DNA of 64,000 nt from Simmondsia chinensis (lineage: Eukaryota; Streptophyta; Magnoliopsida; Caryophyllales; Simmondsiaceae), in the NCBI GenBank assembly GCA_018398585.1, contig JAGTTD010000014.1, forward strand, positions 16,119,387 to 16,183,386, read 5' to 3'. The notes beneath the pieces are model-generated. The model did not search any database. It was not told where the DNA came from and saw nothing but the letters and a program-made list of their open reading frames with translations. The translations under genes were made by a program, and so were the position numbers. Position 1 is the stretch's first letter, and every line of letters begins with the position of its first letter. Positions 44,290-54,649 of the stretch are shown piece by piece.

Positions 44290-45408
44290 ATGTCTTCATC
44301 CGAAGAGACCAATGCAACTAAAGAAAGAATCGCAGTCATTTAAAAACGCCTTGACGTCATGTCTCGCACATGGCAACAAGACTGGGCAAAGGATCGGGCG
44401 GAGCAGCACCTCATCAACGAAAACTTTAGGTCGGGAATGACAGAGGTTAGAACTTCAGTAGATGCTTTGGCAGAAATCATAAAAGGACTACAACAAACAA
44501 TCCAAAGAATGGAGAAAAGGCCGGAGGTAGAACCCGAAGTAGCACCTCCAGTTATGCCGCACCAAGAAACGGGGGGATCCGGTAACTATGCAAGACTTGG
44601 TGGTCAAGGAATGATGCCTCCTTCGCCCCCAGAACCGAGGGAGGATAGGGGCCGCTCACGCAACATCGAAATTGGAGACCACAGTCGTAATAATGGAAGC
44701 AACCGGTCCTGGCCTGTGCATCATACACCGAAACTGGATTTACCAAGGTTTGACGGCGCTAATCTGAGGGTGTGGATCATAAAGTGTCTCAAGTACTTCC
44801 ATTGGTACCACGTTCCAGTGGACGAATGGGTGGAATACGCTTCAAGTCATCTCCATGACTCGGGAGATTCTTGGTTCCACGCTTTGGAATTGAGGCATCC
44901 ACTCATGACATGGCAATTTTTCATGGACGAATTATGCAAAAGGTCTGGGGATCGTACTCTACAAGACGTTGTGGAAGAATTTACTAAAATGACTCAGACC
45001 GGATCCGGGGAGGACTATGTCATTCGCTTTGAGGAATTAAAAAGCTGGATGTTCATCTACCATTCCACCTTGAGCGAAGATTACTTCGTTTCGAGCTTCA
45101 TTAGCGGATTAAAACCGGCAATGAGAGCTATTGTTAAGGCCGGTAGGCCACCCGACTTAAGTATTGCATTTGAACAAGCAAGACTGCAACAAATTGCCAT
45201 GGACGAACTGAAAACTCTTATGCAGCCCACACACCGACCGGGCCAGTCACGCAGGGAGGAGTCCGTGTCCAAAACTACAGTGTCCAGCCCGATCCAGCAG
45301 CTGCAGCAATCTGTCAGCACGGGAGCCAGGCCAGCCGTGTTTAAAGAAGGACAAGCCGTGTCAACCGGTTCCTCACAACCAGGCCGTGACCACCGAAAGT
45401 GTTATTGA
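44290..45408 (+). pseudogene. Gypsy-C gag, nearly intact
   Basis: The probable native start at 44290 (MSSSEETNATKERIAVI) meets a TAA at 44341. An in-frame ATG at 44359 opens 349 codons. A helical N-terminus (residues 1-55 of that frame), a Pro/Arg-rich linker, and the retrotransposon gag core follow from about residue 125 (LDLPRFDGANLRVWIIKCL, SGDSWFHALELRHPLMTW, VIRFEELKSWM, SGLKPAMRAIVKAG). The frame ends at a TGA (45406-45408) inside the zinc knuckle, which reads C-Y-stop-C...H-R-C. If that codon were sense, gag would be continuous with the protease frame. Two stops in 639 codons is much less damage than in Gypsy-A or B. Confidence 0.88.
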
Positions 45409-45474
45409 TGTCAAGAACGTTATTTTCCAGGACATCGATGTAAGGAAAAGCAACTGAACAGCATAAACGGCACG

Positions 45475-46206
45475 GTGGAAATAAAAGAGATGGACTATGA
45501 GGACGAGGAGCAATTTCAAGGCGAGGAAACGGAAGTTTCACTTTGTGCCTTGGAGGGTAATGTCATGCACAACACCTTCAAATTGAAGGGAAGCATTAAA
45601 CGAAGACCTATAACGATTTTGGTGGATAGCGGAAGCACTCACTGCTTCATTGACGAGAACTTGGCTAAGAAACTAAAGTTACCAACCCTACCGACAGCCG
45701 TAATGACCGTAACCGTGGCAAATGGTGAGGTTCTTATGAGTTACTTAAGTTGTTCAAGGGTCGGGTGGAAGGTACAAGGCCAAACATTCGAAGATGACTT
45801 TCGGGCACTGAAGCTACGGGGAAGCGACACGATCCTTGGAGTGGATTGGCTCCAAAAACACGGGCTAATAACATTCGACTTCAAGGCACTTGAGTTCGCA
45901 TGCTACCAAGAAGGAAAGAAGATCCAGCTTCGAGGAATAAAGAAGAAGGCTACCATGAATGCATTAACCGGACAAAACATAGCTAAAGCCGTCAAAAACA
46001 AAGTTGGACAATTGATAGACCGATTCAAAAAGACAAAAGAAGACGTCGTTAACTTTGAGCCCATGAGCATTCTGGAACGCCATTGGACCAAACGCAATGG
46101 AAGGAGAGTGCGTCAAGTCTTAGTGCAATGGGCCAATTGGACTAAGGGGGAGACATGGGAAGACTTGTCCGAGGCTCGGAAGCAATTTTCGGACTTCAAT
46201 CCTTGA
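45475..46206 (+). CDS. Gypsy-C protease joined in frame to a chromodomain-like tail
   Basis: A 243-codon open frame in the same frame as gag. An acidic N-terminus precedes a retropepsin domain: ITILVDSGSTHCFIDENLA (catalytic Asp near residue 51) and SDTILGVDWLQKHG. After about residue 165 the sequence should enter RT. Instead it passes through a Lys-rich stretch (NIAKAVKNKVGQLIDRFKKT) and a junction to ILERHWTKRNGRRVRQVLVQ, then WANWTKGETWEDL and the C-terminus. That tail matches the V-L-V-x-W...TWEDL chromodomain-like end of Tekay/Galadriel-type integrases. Everything between protease and tail is missing, yet the frame is kept. Two reading options: a functional Gag-Pro-chromodomain product, or a chance in-frame deletion. 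The retained frame and tight LTRs favour recent mobility, without proving protein function. Confidence 0.8.
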   Translation: MEIKEMDYEDEEQFQGEETEVSLCALEGNVMHNTFKLKGSIKRRPITILVDSGSTHCFIDENLAKKLKLPTLPTAVMTVTVANGEVLMSYLSCSRVGWKVQGQTFEDDFRALKLRGSDTILGVDWLQKHGLITFDFKALEFACYQEGKKIQLRGIKKKATMNALTGQNIAKAVKNKVGQLIDRFKKTKEDVVNFEPMSILERHWTKRNGRRVRQVLVQWANWTKGETWEDLSEARKQFSDFNP

Positions 46207-46220
46207 GGACAAGGATTAAT

Positions 46221-46235
46221 TTGAGAGGGCGGCAA
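46221..46235 (+). other. Gypsy-C polypurine tract
   Basis: TTGAGAGGGCGGCAA directly before the 3' LTR; the GAGGACAAGGATTAATTTGAG lead-in is typical of plant chromoviruses. Confidence 0.8.
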
Positions 46236-47018
46236 TGTCATGATCCTAGCCATGACATGGTCCAACGCATTAGCTAGGACAACAAACAATAAAAATAATA
46301 AGTCATTTCTAGAGGTTGTCAAGGGAGGCCAAGCAACGGGGTCAAGACAAGGTTGGGGTCGCAGTCGGGTCCGCATCAAGGTCCAGGGGTTCGCAGCAGG
46401 GCATGTTAAGGGTCGCAGAGGTTCAAGTTAGGATCGGGCCAGTTCCGGAGCCGACAATGTCAAGGGTGCGGCCAGGCAGTGTCATGGGTCCGTCCGTAGC
46501 GCCCGATAGTGTCCAGAGGCTGGCTTTCAGCTTCAAACGACAGATGCAAGTGTTCCAACCGATTCCATAGGCATGCCTAATTCTGAAAGCATCTAGAAGA
46601 ATCTGGAAATAGCCAAGTGGGACGCTCCCCTAACCGTTTTTCCCTCCAAATATTTGAATAATCCCCCTTCCCTCCATTATTTGAATTGTTGGTTATTTTC
46701 CCGCCATTTTATTTGAATAATTCAGATTTGTAATAGCTTAGGAAATCTCTAGAATAATTTGCTAGAATTCTATAAATAGAAGAGAAAACACTTGTAAAAA
46801 AAATCAATGAAAATATGAATGAAATTCAAGAGTTCAACTCTTAATTCTCTCTCATCTCATACTCTCTATTCTTTCTCTCATCTAACTCTACTTCTTTTTC
46901 TCATCTAAGTCTAAATTCACCTTCTTTCTCATCCCATACTCTCTAAAACTCTATCAATTCTAAATATCAATCAAATCTCGAGCCACTAACTCGAGGTCAC
47001 GAATTGAGGATCGTGACA
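46236..47018 (+). repeat. Gypsy-C 3' LTR
   Basis: 783 bp, TGTCATGATCC...GGATCGTGACA, pairs with 43346-44129. Confidence 0.92.
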
Positions 47019-47471
47019 AGCTCCTGAGGGGTTCTAAGTACCTATATAAAATTTTTGGACGCCTGATGCTAGAAAGCAACCAAAAAAGGCTTTTGGTGAG
47101 CTAAACATAGGTGAGGCATATAACATACCTCACAAATTAAAACGGATATATCTTTCAATTCTTGAGAAGTTATGGATAAAATTTTATATCAAAACGAAGC
47201 TCTTGAAGAGATCTAGGTGCTTATGATGTTTTTTTTAAAGATTTTATTCCCAAAGAAAAAGTGAAAATAAGGCGTAAAATGCAACCACACTTAAACATCT
47301 TCAATCAAACTTCCTTTATAAGTTTTTGCTCATGTGGGCCTTCAAAGAGAGGGCCGAGGAACTCGAAAAATACTGAAAACTACCTTGCTTGACCCTTAAA
47401 ATGCTTGAACCTTACAAAAAACATTAAGCCAGGAGTGAGCTTGTGATCCTTCCCACCGGCGGCACCAATTA

Positions 47472-48553
47472 TGTTTTTGACAAATTTTGCCAGTGAGCTT
47501 ATTCGTATGAAAGTCTGGTATGAGGTGGGGTTCCTATGGATGAGCTGGCTTCAAGCTCTAGCTACATGCTTGGCTTAGTCTTTCCTTCAAGATTCAAACA
47601 AAGGGTTAGAGGGGCCCGCGGGGTAACCCACGGGGGATCCCTCCGACACTCAAGTCAGTATTTATCTAATGAAATAGTAATAACAATAGGTAATAAACAC
47701 ATATCAAATATAGAAAAGACTTAACCTGAGAAAAGTAGAAGGTTAAAGTAATTATTGCTCAAGGGAGATGATCGTAAAGGATGATGGGATGTTGAGGCGT
47801 GAGGAGGCCTACCATAGACGAGGCTTAGCTTCGGGGAGAGAGAGTGGTAGAGAGCTAAAGTAGAAGAGAGGGAGTGCCCAAGAGAGAGAGCTGATGCTCA
47901 AGAATGCGCCCCATCCCCTTATTTAAAAAGGGATTCGCAGATTGTGTGCGCCAAGCCGTCGCCGACGCCCACAGTTTGTGGGTGACCATTGGTCGCCCAT
48001 AACTTCGGGCGACCACTATGCCCACACCTTGGGCAACCTAGTCCCCATGTGGGTGACCAGTGGTCGCCCACCACCTTGGGCGACTTGGTGGTCGCCCACA
48101 ACTAGGAGCAGTTAGTTGTCACCCACACCTTGAGCGACCTGGTCCCCATGTGGGCGACCACGCCCACAACTTGGGTGACCACATGGGCTACTAATGGTCA
48201 CCAAAGCTTATGGGCGACCAACCATTGGTTGCCCACTACTAAGGACAAGGGTGAATTTCTGGTCACCCTGGCTTACGAGTGACCAGTGGTCACCCCCGTT
48301 GTGGTCGCCCACACCTACTAGCAACCGCTTGGTCTCCTAATCCTTGGGTGACCGCTAGGTTGCCTATACCTTGGGCTCCTAGTTGGGTGCCCAACTGTGG
48401 GCGTCCAAATGTTTAGTGGCATTCAGGGGCAATCATTTTGGGGCGCCCTCTTACTGAGCCCTGTGTGTTTGGGCGAGTAAATACTGGGTTATTACTATAA
48501 ACATATATGATACTAGGCTAGTATTTTAAAATAATGAGCTAGCATTATATACA
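47472..48553 (-). repeat. Element D, right LTR (5' LTR on the minus strand)
   Basis: Begins TGTTTTTGACAAATTTTGCC next to the primer-like GGCACCAATTA and ends GCATTATATACA before ACCAT. A TATA-like AATAAGG/TTTTTAAATAAG on the minus strand lies near 47920. Positions 47930-48480 form a GC-rich palindromic minisatellite. Confidence 0.75.
47930..48480. repeat. Palindromic TGGGCGACCA / TGGTCGCCCA minisatellite in the LTR
   Basis: More than twenty degenerate copies of TGGGCGACCA or its complement TGGTCGCCCA, in both orientations, with linkers such as CACCTTGGGC and CCCATGTGGG. The core motif is itself nearly palindromic, so the transcript could form many hairpins. Related GGGCGCC words occur at 51170-51296 and 60051-60130. 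Confidence 0.75.
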
Positions 48554-48558
48554 ACCAT

Positions 48559-49223
48559 TACCTAAAATTTCCATACAAATCCACGAAATACTCCATAGCA
48601 CTGTGGCCGCACGCACTTCTCTGTACCTTAGTCTATCTTTTGAAAAGTCTAACCTTGTATTCCGTGAACCGAAAAACTCCTTAGGGAGTAATGCCAATCT
48701 TCTATACTGTCAAATTGGTAATGGATACCCTAAGGACTCAACTATTGAACCTCGCTCCCACTTGGATTTTATAGGCTAGTGGTTTTTTTCTTTTAGAGCA
48801 TATTCACAAACAATTATCACATAATCCACATTAAAATCACATTCTAAATCTTTTAATTTAAAAAAATGTCATGTTAGCACGGACATCAGCCGCTGATGTC
48901 AGCGTCAGGAAATTTTTTTTTAAATTAATATTGATTCTAATCTCATTATGTCACTAATTTTATTTATCTAATATGCAATTTCGAGAATCAAGTTTTTAGA
49001 TATGAATTAACCTCTTAATTTGATTGCAATTTTAAATAATTTAAAACCAAATCAACAAGTATAATATCTATTAAACACCTTTTAATGACTCTTTCAAGTT
49101 TCCCATTTCTTTTAATAAATCTCTATTTTATTTATTTGTAGATCTATTTATTTCCTTTTAATATGCCTATTATTTATCTCATGTATATTATGAATATAAT
49201 TAAAAGTTGGCACTAATACTAAT
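48559..49223 (-). other. Copia-2 leader, part next to the LTR, with primer site
   Basis: Matches 56280-57790 of copia-3 in part: CCACGAAATACTCCA, AACCTCGCTCCCACTTG and the GCTGATGTCAGCGTCAGG palindromes. The primer site is GGCACTAATACTA (about 49209-49221), a decayed complement of TGGTATCAGAGCC. Shorter than the copia-3 leader because its tandem-repeat blocks are missing. Confidence 0.7.
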
Positions 49224-49944
49224 TGTTGGGATGCATTTCAAAAATATTCCTTAAATTAATTAGAACTAACATAGCGAAACAATTTAAAATTGCTAATTTT
49301 AAACCAACAAATGGTTTAAAATTCCTAATTTTAAACTTATAAGCTACTACTCTAATACATTCATAATAATAGTATGAAAAATTATTAGCATAGTAAATAC
49401 TATAAATAAATAGATAAGTGAAAAAAATGAAGGAAAAAAGAAAAGAAAATAGTACTTAAATGTAGACCGCAGTGTTGCTCCTACAAATCACCGAGACCGC
49501 AAGACCTTCTATGCAATCTCCTCTAAACACCTGGAGTGTGGGCTCAGAAAAATATTGAACTAAAGAGAAAAAATTCAATGGAAAAATTTTCTCTTTTCAT
49601 TTTCTAAAACTCAATACTCTCCGAGAACTATTAATTTTTGAACATACTAAACCCTAATTTCAAGACCCTTATTTATAATAGGCTATTGGATGAAAAATTA
49701 CTCAAAACTTTGATGTGCATCCAAAAAAAAAAAGAAAACGATGGCGTTCTAACAATTCTGTGTGCCCAGCCCAGAATGTGCCACGCGGCATGTTCTGATT
49801 CGTCCGCTTCTATTGGTGCAGATGCTCACATAGGTGCGCGTTGGTTCCTCCGTCCTAAAAGGCATGGATCACGCCTCACCCTTTCATGGCACGAAACGTG
49901 TTGCTCTGTGATTGGTTGTGAGCGTATGTATGCGGATTTCCAGC

Positions 49945-49982
<38 letters not shown>

Positions 49983-50707
49983 TATATTTCCCACATATAT
50001 AAATTCATCTTATGAGTTTTATTTTTGAAAAATAATTTTATTCATCTAATGAATATTGTTTAGCATAATTAAATTTACTCATCTCATGTATTCTTTCAAC
50101 ATTTTTCTAATGGTGTAACTTTATAGGCTTGGGCCGGGACTTCAGGGATAATTCTATTGCACTCTAGAATTAAACTTATTTATTCGACAATTCTCAAGTG
50201 GACTATTTTGATAAGAAAAATTCCCTCTATTAGATATCCATGAGAAAAATAATTATAACTGCCACCATTATTTAGAGTCATCGTTCAAATAGTATATTTT
50301 GAATCACTCATTTTCGATCGTAGTCTAGATACAAGTAAGTCACTTGGTTCAATCCGGTGTATCAATCTCATTGTAAACACATCCACATGACCAAGATAAG
50401 TAATCTAAAGTCACATTATAGCCTTAGTAGACAAGCAGTACAATCTTGCCACCGAGTGCAAATTTTCGAATAACATGTCATTCTGTTTGTTTTAAGTCTA
50501 TCTGTGGCATAATCCCATTCCCCACTTAAAACAAACTTTGAAACATTATTTGAGAACTACATCCATCTTATGAATGTTACTCAAAAGAAAATCACATGCA
50601 TAATGAACTCACAGACCAAATTATAATGAAAATGAAAATAATTAAATTTTATTCTCAAAAAAAACTATTTGCAAGAAAATTGGATTTTTAGGACACTTTT
50701 ACCAACA
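49224..50707 (-). repeat. Copia-2 5' LTR
   Basis: TGTTGGGATGCATTTC...ACCAACA, 1484 bp. It aligns with copia-3 LTRs from their TACTGGGATGAATTTC landmark to the end, lacking their first ~230 bp. Contains an (AT)n run near 49950-49980. Confidence 0.8.
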
Positions 50708-51296
50708 GTAGAATAGTCTAAAACCCCTAAGGTTGAATGCAAAGATTAGCCTCAAGACCAGGACATGCAAATTGAAAAAATTCCTAAGAAAGAGACGAAT
50801 CAGGGGTTCCACATCCAGTTTTGATCATTTACGAAACAATCTAACTTTAATACTACTTTTCTCCTTGTTTTGGACTTCATGGCAACTCAGGTGTAGTGTA
50901 GCCTCTGTTTTTGATGAATTTGTTGGTGGGGTAGGGTAAGCTGAACTTAAGCTTTTAGTGGAATGACCTCCAGGACCCCCTTCTTCGCTAGGTTTATCTC
51001 GTGCGTGCTTAATGTTCTTCTAATTTTCAAGATCGAATTCTTTAAAGGGCCCCCTCTCTTCCCTTTTTCTTCCCCCTCCTCTTTTATGAAGCTTGGGTCC
51101 TTCATTTATATAGGTAAAGAGTCTTTAAGGAGAATATTACTCGTGTAACTGGGGTGATGTTGGTGCATTTCCTGGGACGCCAGTTTCGGGGTGCCCATTC
51201 TAGGTTGTCAATTATGGGACGCCTTCCCTGGGGTGCCCGTGTCTGGGCGCCCATGTTTTTGGGTTCTTATTTTGGTGCGCCTTCTTTGGATCGCCC
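50708..51296. other. Host sequence split by copia-3, with GGGCGCC minisatellite
   Basis: No protein supported. Minus strand has a TATA-like CTATATAAATGAAGG near 51110 and a GA-rich stretch, suggesting an LTR. 51170-51296 contains repeated GGACGCC/GGTGCCC/GGGCGCCC words. The sequence resumes at 60051 when copia-3 is removed. Confidence 0.45.
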
Positions 51297-53551
51297 AGTT
51301 AGGAAAAACATAAAATTTTTGTTGAAAATAAACTCTGATGCCGACTATTGGATTCACAGTTCTCAACTATAGTCACAATAATAGGCAACTATTAGAGCAC
51401 TTAGAGTAGGAGCCTCTTCTCTCTGCCTAAGGCCCCGGTCGGAGAATCAAGGTTCGTGACATCTCATGTGCAAGAGTTCCCGGGAATGGGTTTATCTCTA
51501 TAAACCCTTTGCCCTAATACCGGTTACTGGGATGAATTTCAAAAATTCTCCCCTAAGTTTACACGGCGGAACATGTTTAGAGTTCATAACTCTAAACTTA
51601 GGGTCGATTTGAAATTCCTAATTTTAAATCTACTTACTTAAATTCATAATTTAAATTAACAGATCTAAATTCTTAATTTAGGTGCATCGGCCTTTTACTC
51701 TAATATATTCATAACAATACATAAACTTAAACATGTATAATAACGAATACTGTAAATAAATAGAAAAGCGAAAACTAAAAGAGAAGGAAAAAAGAACATA
51801 CTTAAAATAGCTCCAATAAAAGAAAACTAGAAAGATAATAATACTCTTCAAAATTGAGACCCCGCGCAATGACCTCGAACTGCCCGGAGGGTGGGCTTCG
51901 AAAAATACTAAACTGAGAAAAGAAAAATTTCAACAAAAATTTTTCTCTCCAATTAGGTCTCCAAAACAGTTTCAAAACCCCTAAAGAAATATTTCAACTT
52001 CAATGCCAAACCTCGGAATAAGCTCCTCTATTTATAGGAATATACTGGAGCGAACAAAATCTAATTTTTCGATGTGGGAATAGCCACTTAACATCAAAAA
52101 GCGTCATTTCATTTAAAATACATCTCAAAACGCCGCGTTTTATAACAGTGCAAACCGCCTGTGAGGGCTTGTCACCGCGTGCCATGTGTCGCGGCCTGAT
52201 TGGCTAATGCAGGTGCACGCGGGACTCCCCCTGTGTCTCCAGCTTGTGACACATGTCATGTTCTGGTTGGCCCATCCGTGAAGACATGGAGCGCGGGACT
52301 TGTGCGGTTCTTTTCCTATTTTTTTTTAATTTTTGCTTTTTTTCCCATATGTGAAAATTCATCTTGTGAATTTTAATTTTAAAAGTATTTTATTTTTTAA
52401 TTTTTAACTTTTATTCATCTCATGATTAGTGTTTGGCAAAATTAATTTACCCATCCTATGGATAAATAATTCATCTCATGAATTCTTTAATATATTTTCA
52501 ATGGCGATAAATACAGAGGCTTGTGTAGGGACCTCAGGGACAATTTAAATCTAGCTCCAAATGGGTTAAATTAATCATCTCATGAAATAATTTAATTACC
52601 ATTTAAGGAGACTTAATTCCACTAAATAAATCTCACTGCACTTCAGACTTAAATTATTTATTCGATATCTCCTTAATAGACTGTATTGATAACAACAACC
52701 CCTCCATTAGATGTCTATGACAAAGGATAAATATAACCACTACTATTATCCTTCTGACAGCTTCTCCATTAGTTACCGACCCGCCTTTCACTGAATAATT
52801 CATTTATACTTGAACATATTCACAGTATAAATTCCAAATGCCAAAACTTAGTATACTCTGGCCAAAGTTTCCGAACTATTCAAATATTTGCGAATCAACT
52901 AAGGGGACATCTGTATCTCATAAGAGACTGTAGATTCCCTATATATTGAATACCTGATCCTTGTCACACTTCGCGCTGCTACCCAATGTGCTTGGGATTT
53001 CAGTCATTCATTTAGACCTTACTTATAGTACACCAAAGTAACTAACGCTCCATGCACAAGTCCAGAATACCCTCAGGATTTAGAGTCGTCGCTCAAATAG
53101 TACAACGTGAATCACTCATCTCCGACAATAGCCTAGAAACAAGTAAACCACATGGTCCAACTCAGTGCGTCAATCTTATTAAACACACTAACCTAACACT
53201 TTTGGATCTCCATCCATATGTCCAAGACAAGTCATCTAAAGTGTCACGTTATAGTCTTAACGTATAAGTGGTCCAGACTTGTCTTCGACTACGAGTCTTT
53301 CAAACAACAATCCATACTATTTGTTCGAAGTCTATCTGTGGCTTAGTCTCATAAATCACTTAGAACAAACATGTAAATTGTAGTATGAGGACTACACCCA
53401 TCTCGTGGATGTCTCCCAAAAGAAAATCACATGTAGTATAAATGCTCACATACACAAATTTAACTAGGAAACAACTGGAACTTCAATTTTATTTATTAAT
53501 TAAAGTAATATATCCAGAAAAAATCTGAATTTCAGGACATTGTTCCTAATA
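51297..53551 (-). repeat. Copia-3 3' LTR
   Basis: Begins AGTTAGGAAAAACAT, a changed TGTTGGAAAAAAC, and ends GTTCCTAATA. Aligns along its length with 57794-60045. Confidence 0.88.
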
Positions 53552-54540
53552 ATCTCCCACTTGTCCTAAATCCAATTTATGACAAAGTCCATACTCACTC
53601 CTTTTAAGTTTGAACCAAAAATCTACTGAACCTAACCCTTTGTGAGCACAATTACTCTATTGTGAGGTCAGCAATACAATATTGCTTGACATTCCTCTCA
53701 CTAATAGCTCCCACTCCAAGGGTAAAGACATGCTTAGATGTCGAACGCCAATTATTTTAACCTGACTGGAAATCTTAAATTAGTATACCCAACTGCAACT
53801 AGCTCGTCACTTTGAAAGATTAGCATAGAATCTCTAGTTCTTCTTAAGAACTAGAGAAACCACTTCACTGCCACCTAGTCCATTAGTCCCAGATTAGATT
53901 AACACCTGCATACTATCCCATAGCATAGCAGACATCAAGTCTTGTGCACAATATGGCATACCTGAGGCTCCCACTGCCAAAGCATATGGGATATTCCTTA
54001 AATGCTCTTCTTCTTGAGGTGTCCTAGAGCACTACTCAAAAGAGAGAGGGACTCCATGCTATACCTTGACAATGTCTTGTCATATATAAGTGGCTGGAGA
54101 GAGGTCCAACATCCTACTCTTACGACATCATAGAAGCTTAATCCTAAGAGTAGAACTGACTTCTCCTATGTCTTTCATATTGAGCTATCATGACAACCAA
54201 GTCTTTACAGCTAATGAAACCCCTACATCATTCTTAATGAGTAGTATATCATTGACATAAAAAACTAAGAAAGTCACTACTTTCTCTTAATATCATTTGT
54301 ACAAGCATGGTTTGTTTAGCCAATTGCTCAAAACTATAAGACTTAACTACTTGATGGTAGCTAAAAAGATCAGATTCAATGCCATGGTCAACCACTAAGG
54401 CTCCTGCTATGAACCTGTCAGGTATGCTGACAATCCTCCCACCACACCTAAGCTTTTGTGTACCTGGAACATTCTCGTTCCTATTAGTAGGTGCATCCAA
54501 TGCATCCACTATATCTTAAGTCGTGTCTAGTTGTTCAGAA
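53552..54540 (-). pseudogene. Copia-3 RT and RNase H remnants
   Basis: Reading down the minus strand: RIVSIPDRFIAGALVVDHGI at the pre-RT, then an abrupt join (near 54350) to KSYSFEQLAKQT, which lies hundreds of bases further on in the related copia-2 RT; most of the RT palm is therefore deleted. Beyond it, scattered RNase H pieces such as LMYAM...CTRPDI are visible at 53900-53960. No open frame of note. Confidence 0.75.
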
Positions 54541-54649
54541 TTAGTGTCATTTTCCTTTAATACTATTTTATTTTTGTTTTTGTTTTCTTTTTTTTTTTTG
54601 GTAGCTTACTTGCAAAATTCTTCTCTAAGTGTTTTGCACTGTATTTAAA

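Larger units (their letters stand above)
43346..47018 (+). mobile_element. Gypsy-C: internally deleted chromovirus with gag, protease and chromodomain-like tail
   Basis: 3673 bp with ~784-bp LTRs that are very alike, perfect AGCTC duplications (43341-43345, 47019-47023), a Met-tRNA primer site and a polypurine tract. Between them is one 639-codon frame (44290-46206) interrupted by only two stops. RT, RNase H and integrase core are absent: the protease frame continues into the C-terminal chromodomain-like end of integrase. The element must have used another element's enzymes to transpose. It sits in the tandem repeats of element D. Confidence 0.93.
41494..48553 (-). mobile_element. Element D: non-autonomous LTR element carrying tandem repeats
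   Basis: Perfect ACCAT duplications (41489-41493, 48554-48558), and removal restores the copia-2 leader as seen in copia-3. About 3.4 kb without Gypsy-C. The first ~430 bp at 41494 recur from 47472 (GTGAGCTTATTCG, GGTAACCCACGGGGGA, AGTCAGTATTTATCTA), so these are the two LTRs. Next to the inner edge of the right LTR stands GGCGGCACCAATT, the complement of a TGGTGCCGCC-type primer site, so the element reads on the minus strand. The interior has no gag or pol, only ~178-bp tandem repeats. The two LTRs diverge completely after ~430 bp, where the right one has a minisatellite. Confidence 0.8.
37918..50707 (-). mobile_element. Copia element 2, 3'-truncated, split by element D
   Basis: Minus-strand order: 5' LTR (49224-50707), primer site, leader (48559-49210 and 41230-41493), gag, protease remnant, integrase, RT. 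Integrase before RT defines Ty1/copia. The 3' LTR and most of RNase H are missing, with homology ending near 37918. Element D inserted in the leader at 41494 with a perfect ACCAT duplication. Leader and LTR match copia element 3, so both are one family. Confidence 0.85.

Noticed and set aside
49224..50707. Solo LTR unrelated to the copia coding region at 38-41 kb
   Set aside because: A primer-like site lies next to it and the leader continues across element D to gag, so it is copia-2's own 5' LTR.
50708..51296. Assignment as the second LTR of element D
   Set aside because: Only the GGGCGCC words and a minus-strand TATA are shared in kind; the ends and the TGTTTTCAAC start of D are not found.
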